The position numbers and the translations under genes were made by a program. A DNA stretch of 64,000 nucleotides from an uncultured Duncaniella sp. (lineage in GTDB: Bacteria > Bacteroidota > Bacteroidia > Bacteroidales > Muribaculaceae): contig CAJUGS010000004.1 of the NCBI GenBank assembly GCA_910586305.1, positions 1-64,000 of the forward strand, in the 5' to 3' direction. A model generated the notes under the pieces. It was not told where the DNA came from. It ran no database searches and saw nothing but the letters and a program-made list of their open reading frames with translations. The stretch's first letter is position 1. Every line of letters begins with the position of its first letter. Below are positions 33,951 to 44,000 of the stretch, piece after piece.

Positions 33951-36713
33951 TCAGATTTTAGAAGAAAATTTGTGATGTCCCGATTTTATTGTTCGCGGGG
34001 TTGTCTCGCCGGGCATATAGAGATCAGCCGAACAGTTGGCAGGAAGCACAACATCGAGTACGACAGTATTGTCGCCGCTACGTTGCCATTCCACCTCCAC
34101 ATCGCCATAAAGCGTGGCAGTCTTTCCTTTCACACTTGTGAGATCACCCGGCACCGAGGGACGGATCTCGATGTGCTGCATTCCGGGAGATGACGGGTCA
34201 ACACGTATTCCGACAAGAGAACGGAACAGCCATTCGTCAATCTGTCCCATCATGAAGTGGTTCCATGATGAACCCTGTCGTGGATCCCACTGCTCTGTGA
34301 GCGTGGTGGCTCCAAACTGTAGCTGGAAACCATATCCGGGGGCATCTGTATGGTTGTGCATATTGTACATCAGCGAGTCGAGACCATTGTCGGAAAGTGT
34401 TCGGAAGAGATATCTGTTGCCGACATCACCGGTGGTGAGACGGTCGCCATGCTCACGTATATCGTCAGTAAGATTGGCAAGAATCCTCTCTCTGTCCTTC
34501 TCCGGAGCGAGGCCGGTAAACAACGGAAGAGCATTTGAACTTTGGCTTCCGGTGCCATAGTCGGCAGTGGAGGGATCGTAATACTTCTCATTGAACGCCT
34601 TTCTTATGGCCGCTGCTTTGGCGGCAAACTTCTCCGCATCGGCAGTCTCGCCAAGTTCTCGCGCTATCCTTTCAAGATAAGTATAGTCCTGATAGTAATG
34701 GGCTGAAGCCACAAGACCGACAGGAGTATTGCGAGAAAAACCTGCTCTGAAATCACCATAATCATACCAGTCTCCGAGGCCGAAATCAATGAGATTACCC
34801 TCCGATCTTGAATCAAGGTATGAGGCATAGGACTTCATGGCCGGATAGTACTCGCGTAAAAGCGAGTCGTCGCCATAGAACTCATAGTACATCCAAGGTG
34901 TGATGATGAGCGTGGCTCCCCATTCGGGCGACTCTGCAAACGGCTCCATGAACTCACCTTCAAAGACTACATATTCCGGGGCGGTGGTAGCCACACGGCC
35001 GTTGGCCCGCTGGGTATCGGAAATATCGCGTAGCACTTTGGGAATGAATCCGGCGAGGTCATAATTGTAGAAGAGGCTCGGACCGTTCAGATGTACCTGC
35101 TCAAGCCAGCCGAGTTTCTCTCGATGGGGACAGTCGGTGAAAACCGACTGCATATTGCTGCGCTCGGCATTGCGGATGAGACGGTGTGCAGCTGTGAGAA
35201 TGGGACTTGAGCACTCAAACACGCTGTGTTCCGGAGCGGAGTTGTAGACAAAACACGACTTGATGTCCTCCACCACAGGGAGTCCGGCAGGATTAGGTTG
35301 TCCGGCAAGCACGGCACCTTCAACCTGTATATAGCGGAAACCGTAGTAGGAGAAGCGCGGATGCCATGTCTCGGGTTTGTCACTCTTCAGCGTATAGGTA
35401 TATATGTGCTGTCGTCCGGTCTGACGCTGGTTAGCCGCACTGTCGGCAGTGAGACTCTCGGCCACAATCATTGTGACAGTCTGTCCGCGATGACCTTTGA
35501 CGGTAATCTCCGGAAATCCTGAGAGATTCTGTCCCATATCGAGCAGAATAGCTGATGGGTCCACAGTACGCTTTGTAGCCTTGTGCGAACGCTCTATCTG
35601 CTCGGGATTGAGTTTGTGGACACTCTTGACATCATACCGCTCCATTATTTTCACAGGAGGAGCAAGCTGAGAAGTGAGACGGCCTTTGGGAGCACGTTGT
35701 ACCACTACGTTCTTCCAGCCACGAGAATTGAATCCGGGACTGTTCCATCCTTCTTGTTCAAGACGGGCATCATAGTCCTCTCCACCATAAATGGAATGGA
35801 AAGTGATGGGGCTGAGTGCATATTTCCACGAGCCGTCAGTGACTATTGTACGTGTCTTTCCGTCGGTAAATCTCACAACCATCTTGAGCCAAAGAGTCTC
35901 CGGACCGAAACCGATCTGCAGCTTGCTGTAGCGGGTGCCACGTACCACATTGTAGAATCCGTTGCCAAGAAGCACACCTATTGCATTGTCGCCCTTCCTG
36001 ACAAGGTCGGTGACATCAAAGGTGTTGTAGTACACAGTCTTGTCATAGTCGCTCCACAACGGAGTGAACTCCCCGTCGCCAACTTTTGTACCATTGATTG
36101 AAAGCTCATAGTGACCGAGACCACAGATGTATACTGTTGCATCGGCTACTTTATGCCTAAGATCAAACTCCTTGCGGAGCATGATACTGCGGTTGGCCAT
36201 AGAGTCGACTTTCTCCCACTTCTCCTTGACTTCGGGCAACTTCCACTTGTCATATGTATAGTTACGACCATCTGGGAGAGCGGCTTTGTCATAGTCGACC
36301 GCTCCAATCCAGTCGCCATTCAGAAAGGCGGCGTCAGGAGCTATACGGAATTCCGAAGGTGTACTCCATGCAGATGCAACACCATTCTCATCCCACACCT
36401 TCACACGCCAGAAATAGCGCGTCATCGGATCGAGAGAAGGTCCGGAATAAGCCACGAGCTGGCTGCGGTTCGAATCCACTTTGCCGGAATTCCACACCTC
36501 GGTCTCCCTCCTGCCGTCGCGTGTGAACACACTCAGCTCATAGGCTGTCTGCATCGCGCCGTTGTCTCCCTTCATCTGCCACCCGAAACGCGGGGCGACA
36601 GTCTCAAGAGCAAGGGGTGTATCAATCATTTCCGTAGTCATGCGGGTGACTTCCATGGCATCAGCCATGAAAGCCCCCAGCATGGCTGCGGTCAGAAAAA
36701 AAAACTTTTTCAT
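33951..36713 (-). CDS. GH78 alpha-L-rhamnosidase
   Basis: A 920-residue exported enzyme with GH78 architecture: N-terminal beta domains (ETVAPRFGWQMKGD, jelly-roll with WIGAVDYD and CGLGHYELSINGTKVGDGEFTPLWSDY), an (alpha/alpha)6 catalytic domain with TDCPHREKLGWLEQ at residues 526-538 (candidate acid Glu532/Glu538) and the base candidate Glu807 in TTLTEQWD, and a C-terminal beta-sandwich. It should remove terminal alpha-L-rhamnose. Position next to the GH143-GH142 gene is like BT1019. It overlaps that gene by ATGA and the esterase follows after three bases. Confidence 0.93.
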   Translation of the reverse strand: MKKFFFLTAAMLGAFMADAMEVTRMTTEMIDTPLALETVAPRFGWQMKGDNGAMQTAYELSVFTRDGRRETEVWNSGKVDSNRSQLVAYSGPSLDPMTRYFWRVKVWDENGVASAWSTPSEFRIAPDAAFLNGDWIGAVDYDKAALPDGRNYTYDKWKLPEVKEKWEKVDSMANRSIMLRKEFDLRHKVADATVYICGLGHYELSINGTKVGDGEFTPLWSDYDKTVYYNTFDVTDLVRKGDNAIGVLLGNGFYNVVRGTRYSKLQIGFGPETLWLKMVVRFTDGKTRTIVTDGSWKYALSPITFHSIYGGEDYDARLEQEGWNSPGFNSRGWKNVVVQRAPKGRLTSQLAPPVKIMERYDVKSVHKLNPEQIERSHKATKRTVDPSAILLDMGQNLSGFPEITVKGHRGQTVTMIVAESLTADSAANQRQTGRQHIYTYTLKSDKPETWHPRFSYYGFRYIQVEGAVLAGQPNPAGLPVVEDIKSCFVYNSAPEHSVFECSSPILTAAHRLIRNAERSNMQSVFTDCPHREKLGWLEQVHLNGPSLFYNYDLAGFIPKVLRDISDTQRANGRVATTAPEYVVFEGEFMEPFAESPEWGATLIITPWMYYEFYGDDSLLREYYPAMKSYASYLDSRSEGNLIDFGLGDWYDYGDFRAGFSRNTPVGLVASAHYYQDYTYLERIARELGETADAEKFAAKAAAIRKAFNEKYYDPSTADYGTGSQSSNALPLFTGLAPEKDRERILANLTDDIREHGDRLTTGDVGNRYLFRTLSDNGLDSLMYNMHNHTDAPGYGFQLQFGATTLTEQWDPRQGSSWNHFMMGQIDEWLFRSLVGIRVDPSSPGMQHIEIRPSVPGDLTSVKGKTATLYGDVEVEWQRSGDNTVVLDVVLPANCSADLYMPGETTPRTIKSGHHKFSSKI

Positions 36714-39700
36714 TTAAGAACATCTTTACATATTAAGCGTCCGATGTTGTCACGCTGTCCCACTACCTTTCCATCAACCATCACTCGGAGTCCATTGCCC
36801 TGGTGATAGTGGCTGCCATCCTTGTCCCATACGATCGTAAGAGAATGGCCATGATAAGGCACATTGTCAAGACAGAACCAATCCCACTTTCCTTCAGGTA
36901 CCAGCGGATTCACTTCCACTGTGTTGTCCTGACGAGGACGAAGTCCGACGAGGCCGGTAATCACAAGATCGTTAAATGTGGAATGGTTATAATAGCGGCT
37001 GCGTTCCTGGTCACCCTTTAGCCAGTAGCCTGTCACCTCATCGAGATACTCGCCAATATACGGGCGGCCACGGTGGTGCTGAGACTCCTCATAGAGCTTC
37101 ATCTGGGCAAAGTAGGTACTGTCGTTGATAACCGGATTCTCTGTATTATTAAGATAATTGGCCATTGCGGTGAGTGTCTGCGCGCTGGCAAAAGGCCAGA
37201 TGGCACCGTCCCACTCACACTGACCTACGCCATGCGAACGGAACTCCGGATGACGGCGTTCGGCAGTAGTGAGACCATATGGTGCAGAGAAACCTTTCTC
37301 ATCATTGATCTGTAGCCACGCATTGTCATATTTGCCATCGTCAGGCAGATTGAAGTACCATGGAATATAGCCGATAGCCTCGCGTACACGCGCACAGGTA
37401 TCACCACGGACAGTCTCGAAAAACTCACTGTCCACATTCCACAGACGATTCTGAACAAGATCCTTCATCTCCTTTGCCTTGGCTTCATACAGAGCTTTGT
37501 CGTCAGTCTTTCCAAGCTTTTCGGCAATTGCTGCAAGCGCCTTGGCGTTACCATACATATAGGAGTTGATGGTGGGACGCGCATATTTCTTGCGACGGCC
37601 TCCACTGATGCTCTCCTCCATACCGTCCTGCACATCTCCCTGCCAGTAAAGACCGTTGGGCAGACGGTGTGACTCCTCCCAGCGGGCATACTCGGCCTTG
37701 AGATCGGGATACATCTTCTCAAGCTTGGCAAGATCACCATCTACGAGATAACGGTTGTAGACAGCATCCGGATTCCACGAACTGAACTTCATCATCTTCT
37801 CCATCGGCTGTCCGTCGTTGCCATGATACCAAGTGTTGATGATTCCGTCGAGATACTTGGGATCACGAAGCCAGCGGCTCTCATAGATATGGTGGCCTAT
37901 GGCGCAGGCAATGAGATTGTATTTGTCCGCATAAGAACGATTGACAAGGAACTCTGTCATTCCGTAGCCCACAGGAGTGTCCTTGATATGCTTGCGGAGC
38001 GACCACCAGCGATAGTAGTACATCTCCTCCATATCCTTGTCGGGGCACTCGAAGAGCGGCACATTCTCCTTCATCCATTTCGAAGACTCGGCATTAGGTA
38101 TAGCCTGGACTATATTCTCATCCTCCATGTCATTGAAATACTCCGGATAATGGGCGAAATTGTCATATCTGAGCAACGACGCCTGTCCGTCAATATCGTG
38201 TGACGAGGATTTTACGTTGGCTATTCTGTAGACAGCCTCGGCATCAACATCATTGGCACGGGGCATATCGTTGTACTGGTCAGCCGGAGTGTCCACGTTG
38301 GGGAAAGAAGAATGTGTGCCGGTGCGGAACACGACTCTCTCCACAGCCTCCACAGGGGCGAAAAGCATTCTGGTAGCCTTCTTTTCTCCATCTACATAAA
38401 CAGTAGAGTTTCTGTTGTCAAGGTCAAGATCCACCTTGACGTGATAAGCCTTGCCGGGTTCGTAATTGAGAATCTTTCCGTAGCGTGCGCCACCCTTGGA
38501 TCTGAATTCACCCTCGGGAGTCATATCAAGACGGGCACAGGCAGTTCCCTTGTCGTCGACAAATTCAATGAGGAGATCTCCATGGTTGTTCTGCTCGGCC
38601 ATGAGGTCAAACTCAACTGTGAGTCGACGTGTTGGAGGGAGCTTGCGCTCAACCTTGGAAACATCATACGGATCCTTGTCTCTGAGAGTAAGCCATCTCT
38701 TCCCGTTTTTCTCCTCGAGCGACACCGGTGCCCAGACAGGAGAATAGATATTCCACATGGTGAGATCGGAAATCGCAGGATAATCGGCAAAATTCTCGTC
38801 AGCATGGCGGGAGGCAACCAGCTCAACGGGAACCGGCACACGTGCCACCCACATATCCTCCTTGCCAACACTGTATGTCACCCACAGGTCGCCATCCTCG
38901 GGAGTACCGTTACCCTCCTGGATGCCGCGCACATATTGCGGTCCGAACGATTTGTACTGACCGGCATAGCGCATCGGGGGCACCTCGCCATGAACAAGGT
39001 TCAGAGTTGTGTAGTCCACACCGTCTGAACTGAGAGATATCGCCAGTGGCCAGCGGAATTCAGAAGGATTGTAGACTGTGGCATAAGTTCCGTCGCTGAG
39101 TCTCTGTCCCCAGATTTTGGCATTGCTGTTGACAAATCCCTTGGCTCTCTCTATAGGCTGCGACCATGTATTGCCACCGTCGGAGCTGACCGAGGTCAGA
39201 GCGTGTTTCCACAGCGCCGCCTTGTCACCATTGGGAAGAGTATACCAGCAGAAAGCCTTGTAGGGCTTCTGCAAAGGTATCATAGGATCATTGCGGTCGG
39301 CCTCCTCGACCCACTGCATACGGTAGAGAGGATTGGCTATCATTTCATCGACAGCCTCACGCAAACCTTTGTCCTTGCTCTTCTTATAGTTGGGATATAT
39401 TGTGTTCTTCTCGTTGAAATCGTGGTTGTAGTAGATGAAATATATAGGGCCGAACGAACCGTCCTTGTTGATTTCACGCACTACACGACCTATTCCGTTG
39501 CCATCGTTAGGATCATCTTTGTGATGGAGTGCTATACCATAGTTGCCGATGGCAAGGAGACGACCTGATTTGCTGACATAGAAGCCTACACGCTGGTGCA
39601 TAACCGCACCAAGATTCTTGGCCTCGCCTTTGACTCCTTCCTTGGTGAAACCGTCGGGAACAGGATAGACAGGAAAGATAATCTCCGGATCCGACCAGTT

Positions 39701-40036
39701 GTAGCCGTCCTCGGATGTCTGAAGTAATGTGCGACCTCCCCCTACGTGCTCGTCAACCGGATTGGAAAGATAGTGCATATAGAACTTTCCGTTCCAGTAG
39801 GCCATCATAGGCTGATGGTTGTATGTCCACCCGTTGTCGTTTGGCGAATACAGGTCGTATCGACGGTTGGCACGCATCGTCTGTATATTGTGGACACCCA
39901 CCGCCGGGCTGAGACCACCGTCATGACGGTTGGGATCGGAGAGCCTTGTTCCGGAATAGTGTATGAGATCCGTAGCTTCCGCACTAAAAGCGGCTACCAC
40001 CGCCGCCGATATAAGTATCAGTCTTGGAAGTTTCAT
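36710..40036 (-). CDS. GH143-GH142 fusion: Dha hydrolase plus beta-L-arabinofuranosidase
   Basis: A 1108-residue exported protein that matches, in layout and neighbours, BT1020 of B. thetaiotaomicron. Residues about 25-405 are a sialidase-like beta-propeller with Asp boxes (TSEDGYNW at 107, SSDGGNTW at 284): GH143, which hydrolyses the sialic-acid-like sugar Dha. Residues 415-610 are a beta-sandwich linker (LTVEFDLMAEQNNHGDLLIEF, KAYHVKVDLDLDNRNSTVYVDGEKK). From about 650 an (alpha/alpha)6 domain (MEEMYYYRWWSLRKHIKDT) is GH142. Together they would take apart RG-II chain D (L-Araf-Dha). ATGA overlaps couple it to the genes on both sides. Confidence 0.86.
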   Translation of the reverse strand: MKLPRLILISAAVVAAFSAEATDLIHYSGTRLSDPNRHDGGLSPAVGVHNIQTMRANRRYDLYSPNDNGWTYNHQPMMAYWNGKFYMHYLSNPVDEHVGGGRTLLQTSEDGYNWSDPEIIFPVYPVPDGFTKEGVKGEAKNLGAVMHQRVGFYVSKSGRLLAIGNYGIALHHKDDPNDGNGIGRVVREINKDGSFGPIYFIYYNHDFNEKNTIYPNYKKSKDKGLREAVDEMIANPLYRMQWVEEADRNDPMIPLQKPYKAFCWYTLPNGDKAALWKHALTSVSSDGGNTWSQPIERAKGFVNSNAKIWGQRLSDGTYATVYNPSEFRWPLAISLSSDGVDYTTLNLVHGEVPPMRYAGQYKSFGPQYVRGIQEGNGTPEDGDLWVTYSVGKEDMWVARVPVPVELVASRHADENFADYPAISDLTMWNIYSPVWAPVSLEEKNGKRWLTLRDKDPYDVSKVERKLPPTRRLTVEFDLMAEQNNHGDLLIEFVDDKGTACARLDMTPEGEFRSKGGARYGKILNYEPGKAYHVKVDLDLDNRNSTVYVDGEKKATRMLFAPVEAVERVVFRTGTHSSFPNVDTPADQYNDMPRANDVDAEAVYRIANVKSSSHDIDGQASLLRYDNFAHYPEYFNDMEDENIVQAIPNAESSKWMKENVPLFECPDKDMEEMYYYRWWSLRKHIKDTPVGYGMTEFLVNRSYADKYNLIACAIGHHIYESRWLRDPKYLDGIINTWYHGNDGQPMEKMMKFSSWNPDAVYNRYLVDGDLAKLEKMYPDLKAEYARWEESHRLPNGLYWQGDVQDGMEESISGGRRKKYARPTINSYMYGNAKALAAIAEKLGKTDDKALYEAKAKEMKDLVQNRLWNVDSEFFETVRGDTCARVREAIGYIPWYFNLPDDGKYDNAWLQINDEKGFSAPYGLTTAERRHPEFRSHGVGQCEWDGAIWPFASAQTLTAMANYLNNTENPVINDSTYFAQMKLYEESQHHRGRPYIGEYLDEVTGYWLKGDQERSRYYNHSTFNDLVITGLVGLRPRQDNTVEVNPLVPEGKWDWFCLDNVPYHGHSLTIVWDKDGSHYHQGNGLRVMVDGKVVGQRDNIGRLICKDVLK

Positions 40037-40983
40037 TTCTTACGCATCTGGATAAGGTTATCAACTACAGGACGTGGCGCACGGAAAATGGTGCCGTGCT
40101 TGTGGTGCTGAGGCACACTGACACTGTCGGTGTAGTTGGTAAAGTTCACAAAGTCACTTGTCTTGCTTGCACTATATATATGCTTGCGGTAAGTGTCATA
40201 GTAAATCACATAGCCGTCATCGACCTTTGCCACTGACGGTCCTTCGGTGAACTGCTCTGTGAAAGGCTCGGAAGCCGCTGTATAGGGGCCCTCGGCATTC
40301 TTGGCAAACGCAATCTTGATGTTGCGGTTGGGACGGGTATTGTCCTTCACCACCATGACGTAGTCTTCCGGACCACGCTTGACAAGAGTGGCGTCTATAC
40401 AGCTGAACCCGGGCTCATAGAAAAGCTTAGGCTCGGAAAATGTCTCGAAGTCTTTGGTGGTGACATAGTAGAGACGATGATTGTTCTTCGGATCCTCTTC
40501 ACCGACATCAAAACCAGCATCTACCACGCAAGAGGCGTAGACAACCATAAACTGGTCCTTAACGTCATCATAGAAGAGCTCGGGTGCCCATAGGTTCTGG
40601 GTAGAAGCAATCGAATCCATTGCCGGGATGCGACGCTGGGGAGTCCAGTTGACAAGATCCTTTGACGAGGAATAACCGAAACCGGTGTCACCCTTCCAGG
40701 CTATTGTCCATACAAGGTGATATGTGGAATCAGGACCCATCACGATAGACGGATCACGCATGATGCTGTCGCCGATTACCGGAGCAAGCCATGTGCCCGG
40801 GATGCTGTCCCAGTGGATTCCGTCCTCGCTATAGAGGTAGCGGAGACCCTCGTTGGCCGGTTCGTGAAACGATGTGAACACATAGTAGTCATTGTTCTCG
40901 ACCGTCTTGGAGTCAGTCGGCTTACAGGAGTAAAGTCCCGATGCAAGCAGAAGCGCAGAGGCTGCAAATGCAAGATATTTCAT
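40033..40983 (-). CDS. GH43 lipoprotein, probable alpha-L-arabinofuranosidase
   Basis: A 316-residue lipoprotein (lipobox LYSC, Cys20) with a five-bladed GH43 propeller. The three catalytic acids are in place: base Asp77 in MRDPS, pKa modulator Asp197 in CIDAT, acid Glu247 in TEGPS. Most like subfamily GH43_18; BT1021 in the same relative position is an RG-II arabinofuranosidase as I recall it. The lipid anchor places it on a membrane, possibly the cell surface. It overlaps the GH143-GH142 gene by four bases. Confidence 0.88.
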   Translation of the reverse strand: MKYLAFAASALLLASGLYSCKPTDSKTVENNDYYVFTSFHEPANEGLRYLYSEDGIHWDSIPGTWLAPVIGDSIMRDPSIVMGPDSTYHLVWTIAWKGDTGFGYSSSKDLVNWTPQRRIPAMDSIASTQNLWAPELFYDDVKDQFMVVYASCVVDAGFDVGEEDPKNNHRLYYVTTKDFETFSEPKLFYEPGFSCIDATLVKRGPEDYVMVVKDNTRPNRNIKIAFAKNAEGPYTAASEPFTEQFTEGPSVAKVDDGYVIYYDTYRKHIYSASKTSDFVNFTNYTDSVSVPQHHKHGTIFRAPRPVVDNLIQMRKK

Positions 40984-41019
40984 GGTTGTATTGTTTTTGT
41001 TTTAATAGAGAATAAAGTT

Positions 41020-44000
41020 TTATTTCAAATCAAGTACGACGTGCTTGATGCGCTGGCGACGCCATGTGTATATGGCATGGAGTTTGCCGTCCTTGCCCTG
41101 GATGATACTCGGATAAGAATACTGGCTGACCGGACTATTCTCGACCACAGCCACATTTTCCCAATGTATACCATCGTCAGACACAGCCACACTCAGAGGA
41201 TTACGCACACCCTTCGGAGTCCCTTCAAGTGTGGCGAAATCATTGTAGATGAGCACATGACGGCCATCAGCCATAGTGACGGCATCAGTTCCCGAATTAT
41301 TGTTGGGCATATCAGTAAGAGTCACCGGAGTCCATGTATCGCCATTGTCAGAGCTGAACGCCGTGGAAATGCGGGCGTTGCGTGTGCGGCATAGAATCTG
41401 GAGACGTCCGTCGGCAAGCTTGAGAATGCTCGGCTGGATGGAATATATCGGTTTCAGCTCCTCACGGTTGTTGGTAAGATAGGCCGAATCAGACACAAGA
41501 GCACCTGTTGAACGCCATGTCTTTCCATTGTCATCGCTAAGCTCTATCCAGGCTTTCCATCCACCGCTGCCCTCGCGACTGCTGGGGCTGACTATACGTC
41601 CGTTTATATACTCCGGTTTGTTCTTGATGGGGCCGAGAATACCCTCGGGAAGAGGCTCGCGGGCCGACCATGTTTTGCCACCGTCCTGTGAACGGGTGAC
41701 CCATCCGGTCCAGTCGCCGACATTAGAACCAATCTTGAAGAAAAGCATTATCTCCTTCTGTCCGGGAATGCGGAAAAGCACAGGATTCCAGCAAGCCTTT
41801 CGGCGCGAGTTGGCAATATCACCCTTGAAAGTAGGACCGATGGGGCCGGCCGTAGCGGGAGTGGTCTCGGCATTGATACCGGAAAGACCGGCAAGAGCTA
41901 TGGTGGGATCGCTGAGATCAAACACACCGTCGGCAGCTATCTCGGGGGCCGTCCACTCGGTAGCGCCCTTGGGCTTGCGACACACCCAAATGACACAGTC
42001 GGGATTACGCTCCTTTGTGCCTCCGAAGAAGGCAGCCACCAGATCACCGTTAGGCTCCTCAAGAATAGTGGCACCATGACACTCGGGGAACGATGTGCTC
42101 TCATAGAGGAACTCATCGGTCACTATGGGACGACGCTCATCATCAAGCGAAGGAGACACCTCAACACTGAAAGTGTAGCGGCCTGAGCCTACAGTCCAAT
42201 AGGAATCTTTACCCTCCGAACGAACGAAACGAGCTCCCTTGGCTTTTACAGACTTGCGGTCGGGAGTAGGAACAACTACTGTCGCTGTGGTGTTGCACGG
42301 CACGTCTATATTCCATTCTATATGCATCGGAGTTTTCACCCAACGGCTTGCAAGAAGGCCGTATGGAGTATTATAGGTAGCTTCTACACTGTCTATCTGC
42401 TGTATGGAGAAGTCAGGCTTAAGGAGAATCTCCTTATAGCCCGGAGTAGCCGGATTGAATCCGGCCAAATCACGGTAATACCATGTTATAAGATCTCCAA
42501 GCATCATGACGTGGTTGCACGAATTCATGCGCCAGCTTGCTGTGTCGCCGTTCCAAAGCTCCCATATGGTAGTGGCACCCTTGTCTATCATATATCCGTA
42601 GCTGGGATATGTCTTATTGGAAGCAAGGAGCGCAGCCACATCACCGCGTCCGATACGTGACAACTCGCGGAAGAGCCAATTGACACCGATAACACCGCAG
42701 CTGATGTGCCCCTTATTGGTATTGATAATGGTCGCTATAAGATTGTCGGCCACGGCCTGACGATACTCTTCAGGCACCATATCGAAGGCAAGCGGAAGCA
42801 CATTGGCTGTAGCTGTATTATTGCCATAGAAAATACTGTCGGGATAAAGTATATGTGGCTTAGAGGCTTTGGAAGTACCAGGTTTCACAGTGAGGAATTC
42901 CTTATTGAAAGCCTCCTTCACAAGATTACCGTCTTTAATCCACTCCTCAGCCTCCTTGTCCAGACCTTTCAGGCGGGCAAACTCGGCCATCATGCGCGAA
43001 ACCTTATAGTAGTAGGCCGATGCAATAAGCACACCGTCGGTCTTGCGGGCAGGGTCCTGACTGTGAATCATATCAGGCTTCTCCGGCGGCACACACCAGT
43101 CGCCAAACTTGTCGGCAGTTATGAGACCGTTCTTTGTGAAGTTGTCGCGGATGTGGTTCATCCACTTCTTCATGGCATCATAATTGCGCAGAATAGGCTC
43201 GGGGTTACCTGTCTGTTCATAAATCATGTCACACACCACCGGAAGGGTTGACGACCAGGTCATGTCGGACGTGAAATAGTTATAATAGGCAGGAGCAATG
43301 TCGGGGAGGCAACCGTCTTCACGCTGCGACTCACGCATATCATCCATCCACTTGGCATAGAAGTTACCGTTGTCGAACATAAAATTCTCCCCCCATGTAC
43401 CGTTGACATGATCGCCGGTCCAAGGCTGACGCTCGTCGCGCTGCGGACAGTCTACGGGGACACCCTTGTAGTTGCTTGCAATACCCCACCATGCATTTCG
43501 ATGGATAGCATTCATGACAGGGTTGGAAATCGAGAACGAGCCGTTGGACGGAAGGTTGTCATAAACAAACTCGGCAACGATATCCTCGGGGTTCAAGCTC
43601 TTGAGACCGTCGACCTCAACATACTGGAAACCGTGGTAGGAGAAACGCGGACTCCATCTCTCGCCCTTTTCCATTCCAGAAGCGACATAGCGGTCGGTTG
43701 ACTGGGCATGACGAAGATTCTCGACATTGATAGAGAGGCTGTCGGGAGCAATGCGCTCGGCATACCGTATGGTCACAGTATCACCGCGCGGCACCTCATT
43801 GACGGCTATATTGACCCAACCTGCCATATTCTGGCCGAAGTCAACAATGAATTTATCGCCGACCTTGCGTATCGACTTGGGTTTTAAAGTCTTCATTACC
43901 CGCATATTCGGCGAGGTGTTGGCCCGTAGAGAGCCATATGGAAGCGATGCACGCTGAGCCTTCTCCCACTTGGAGTCATCATATCCGGGAAGAGTCCATG

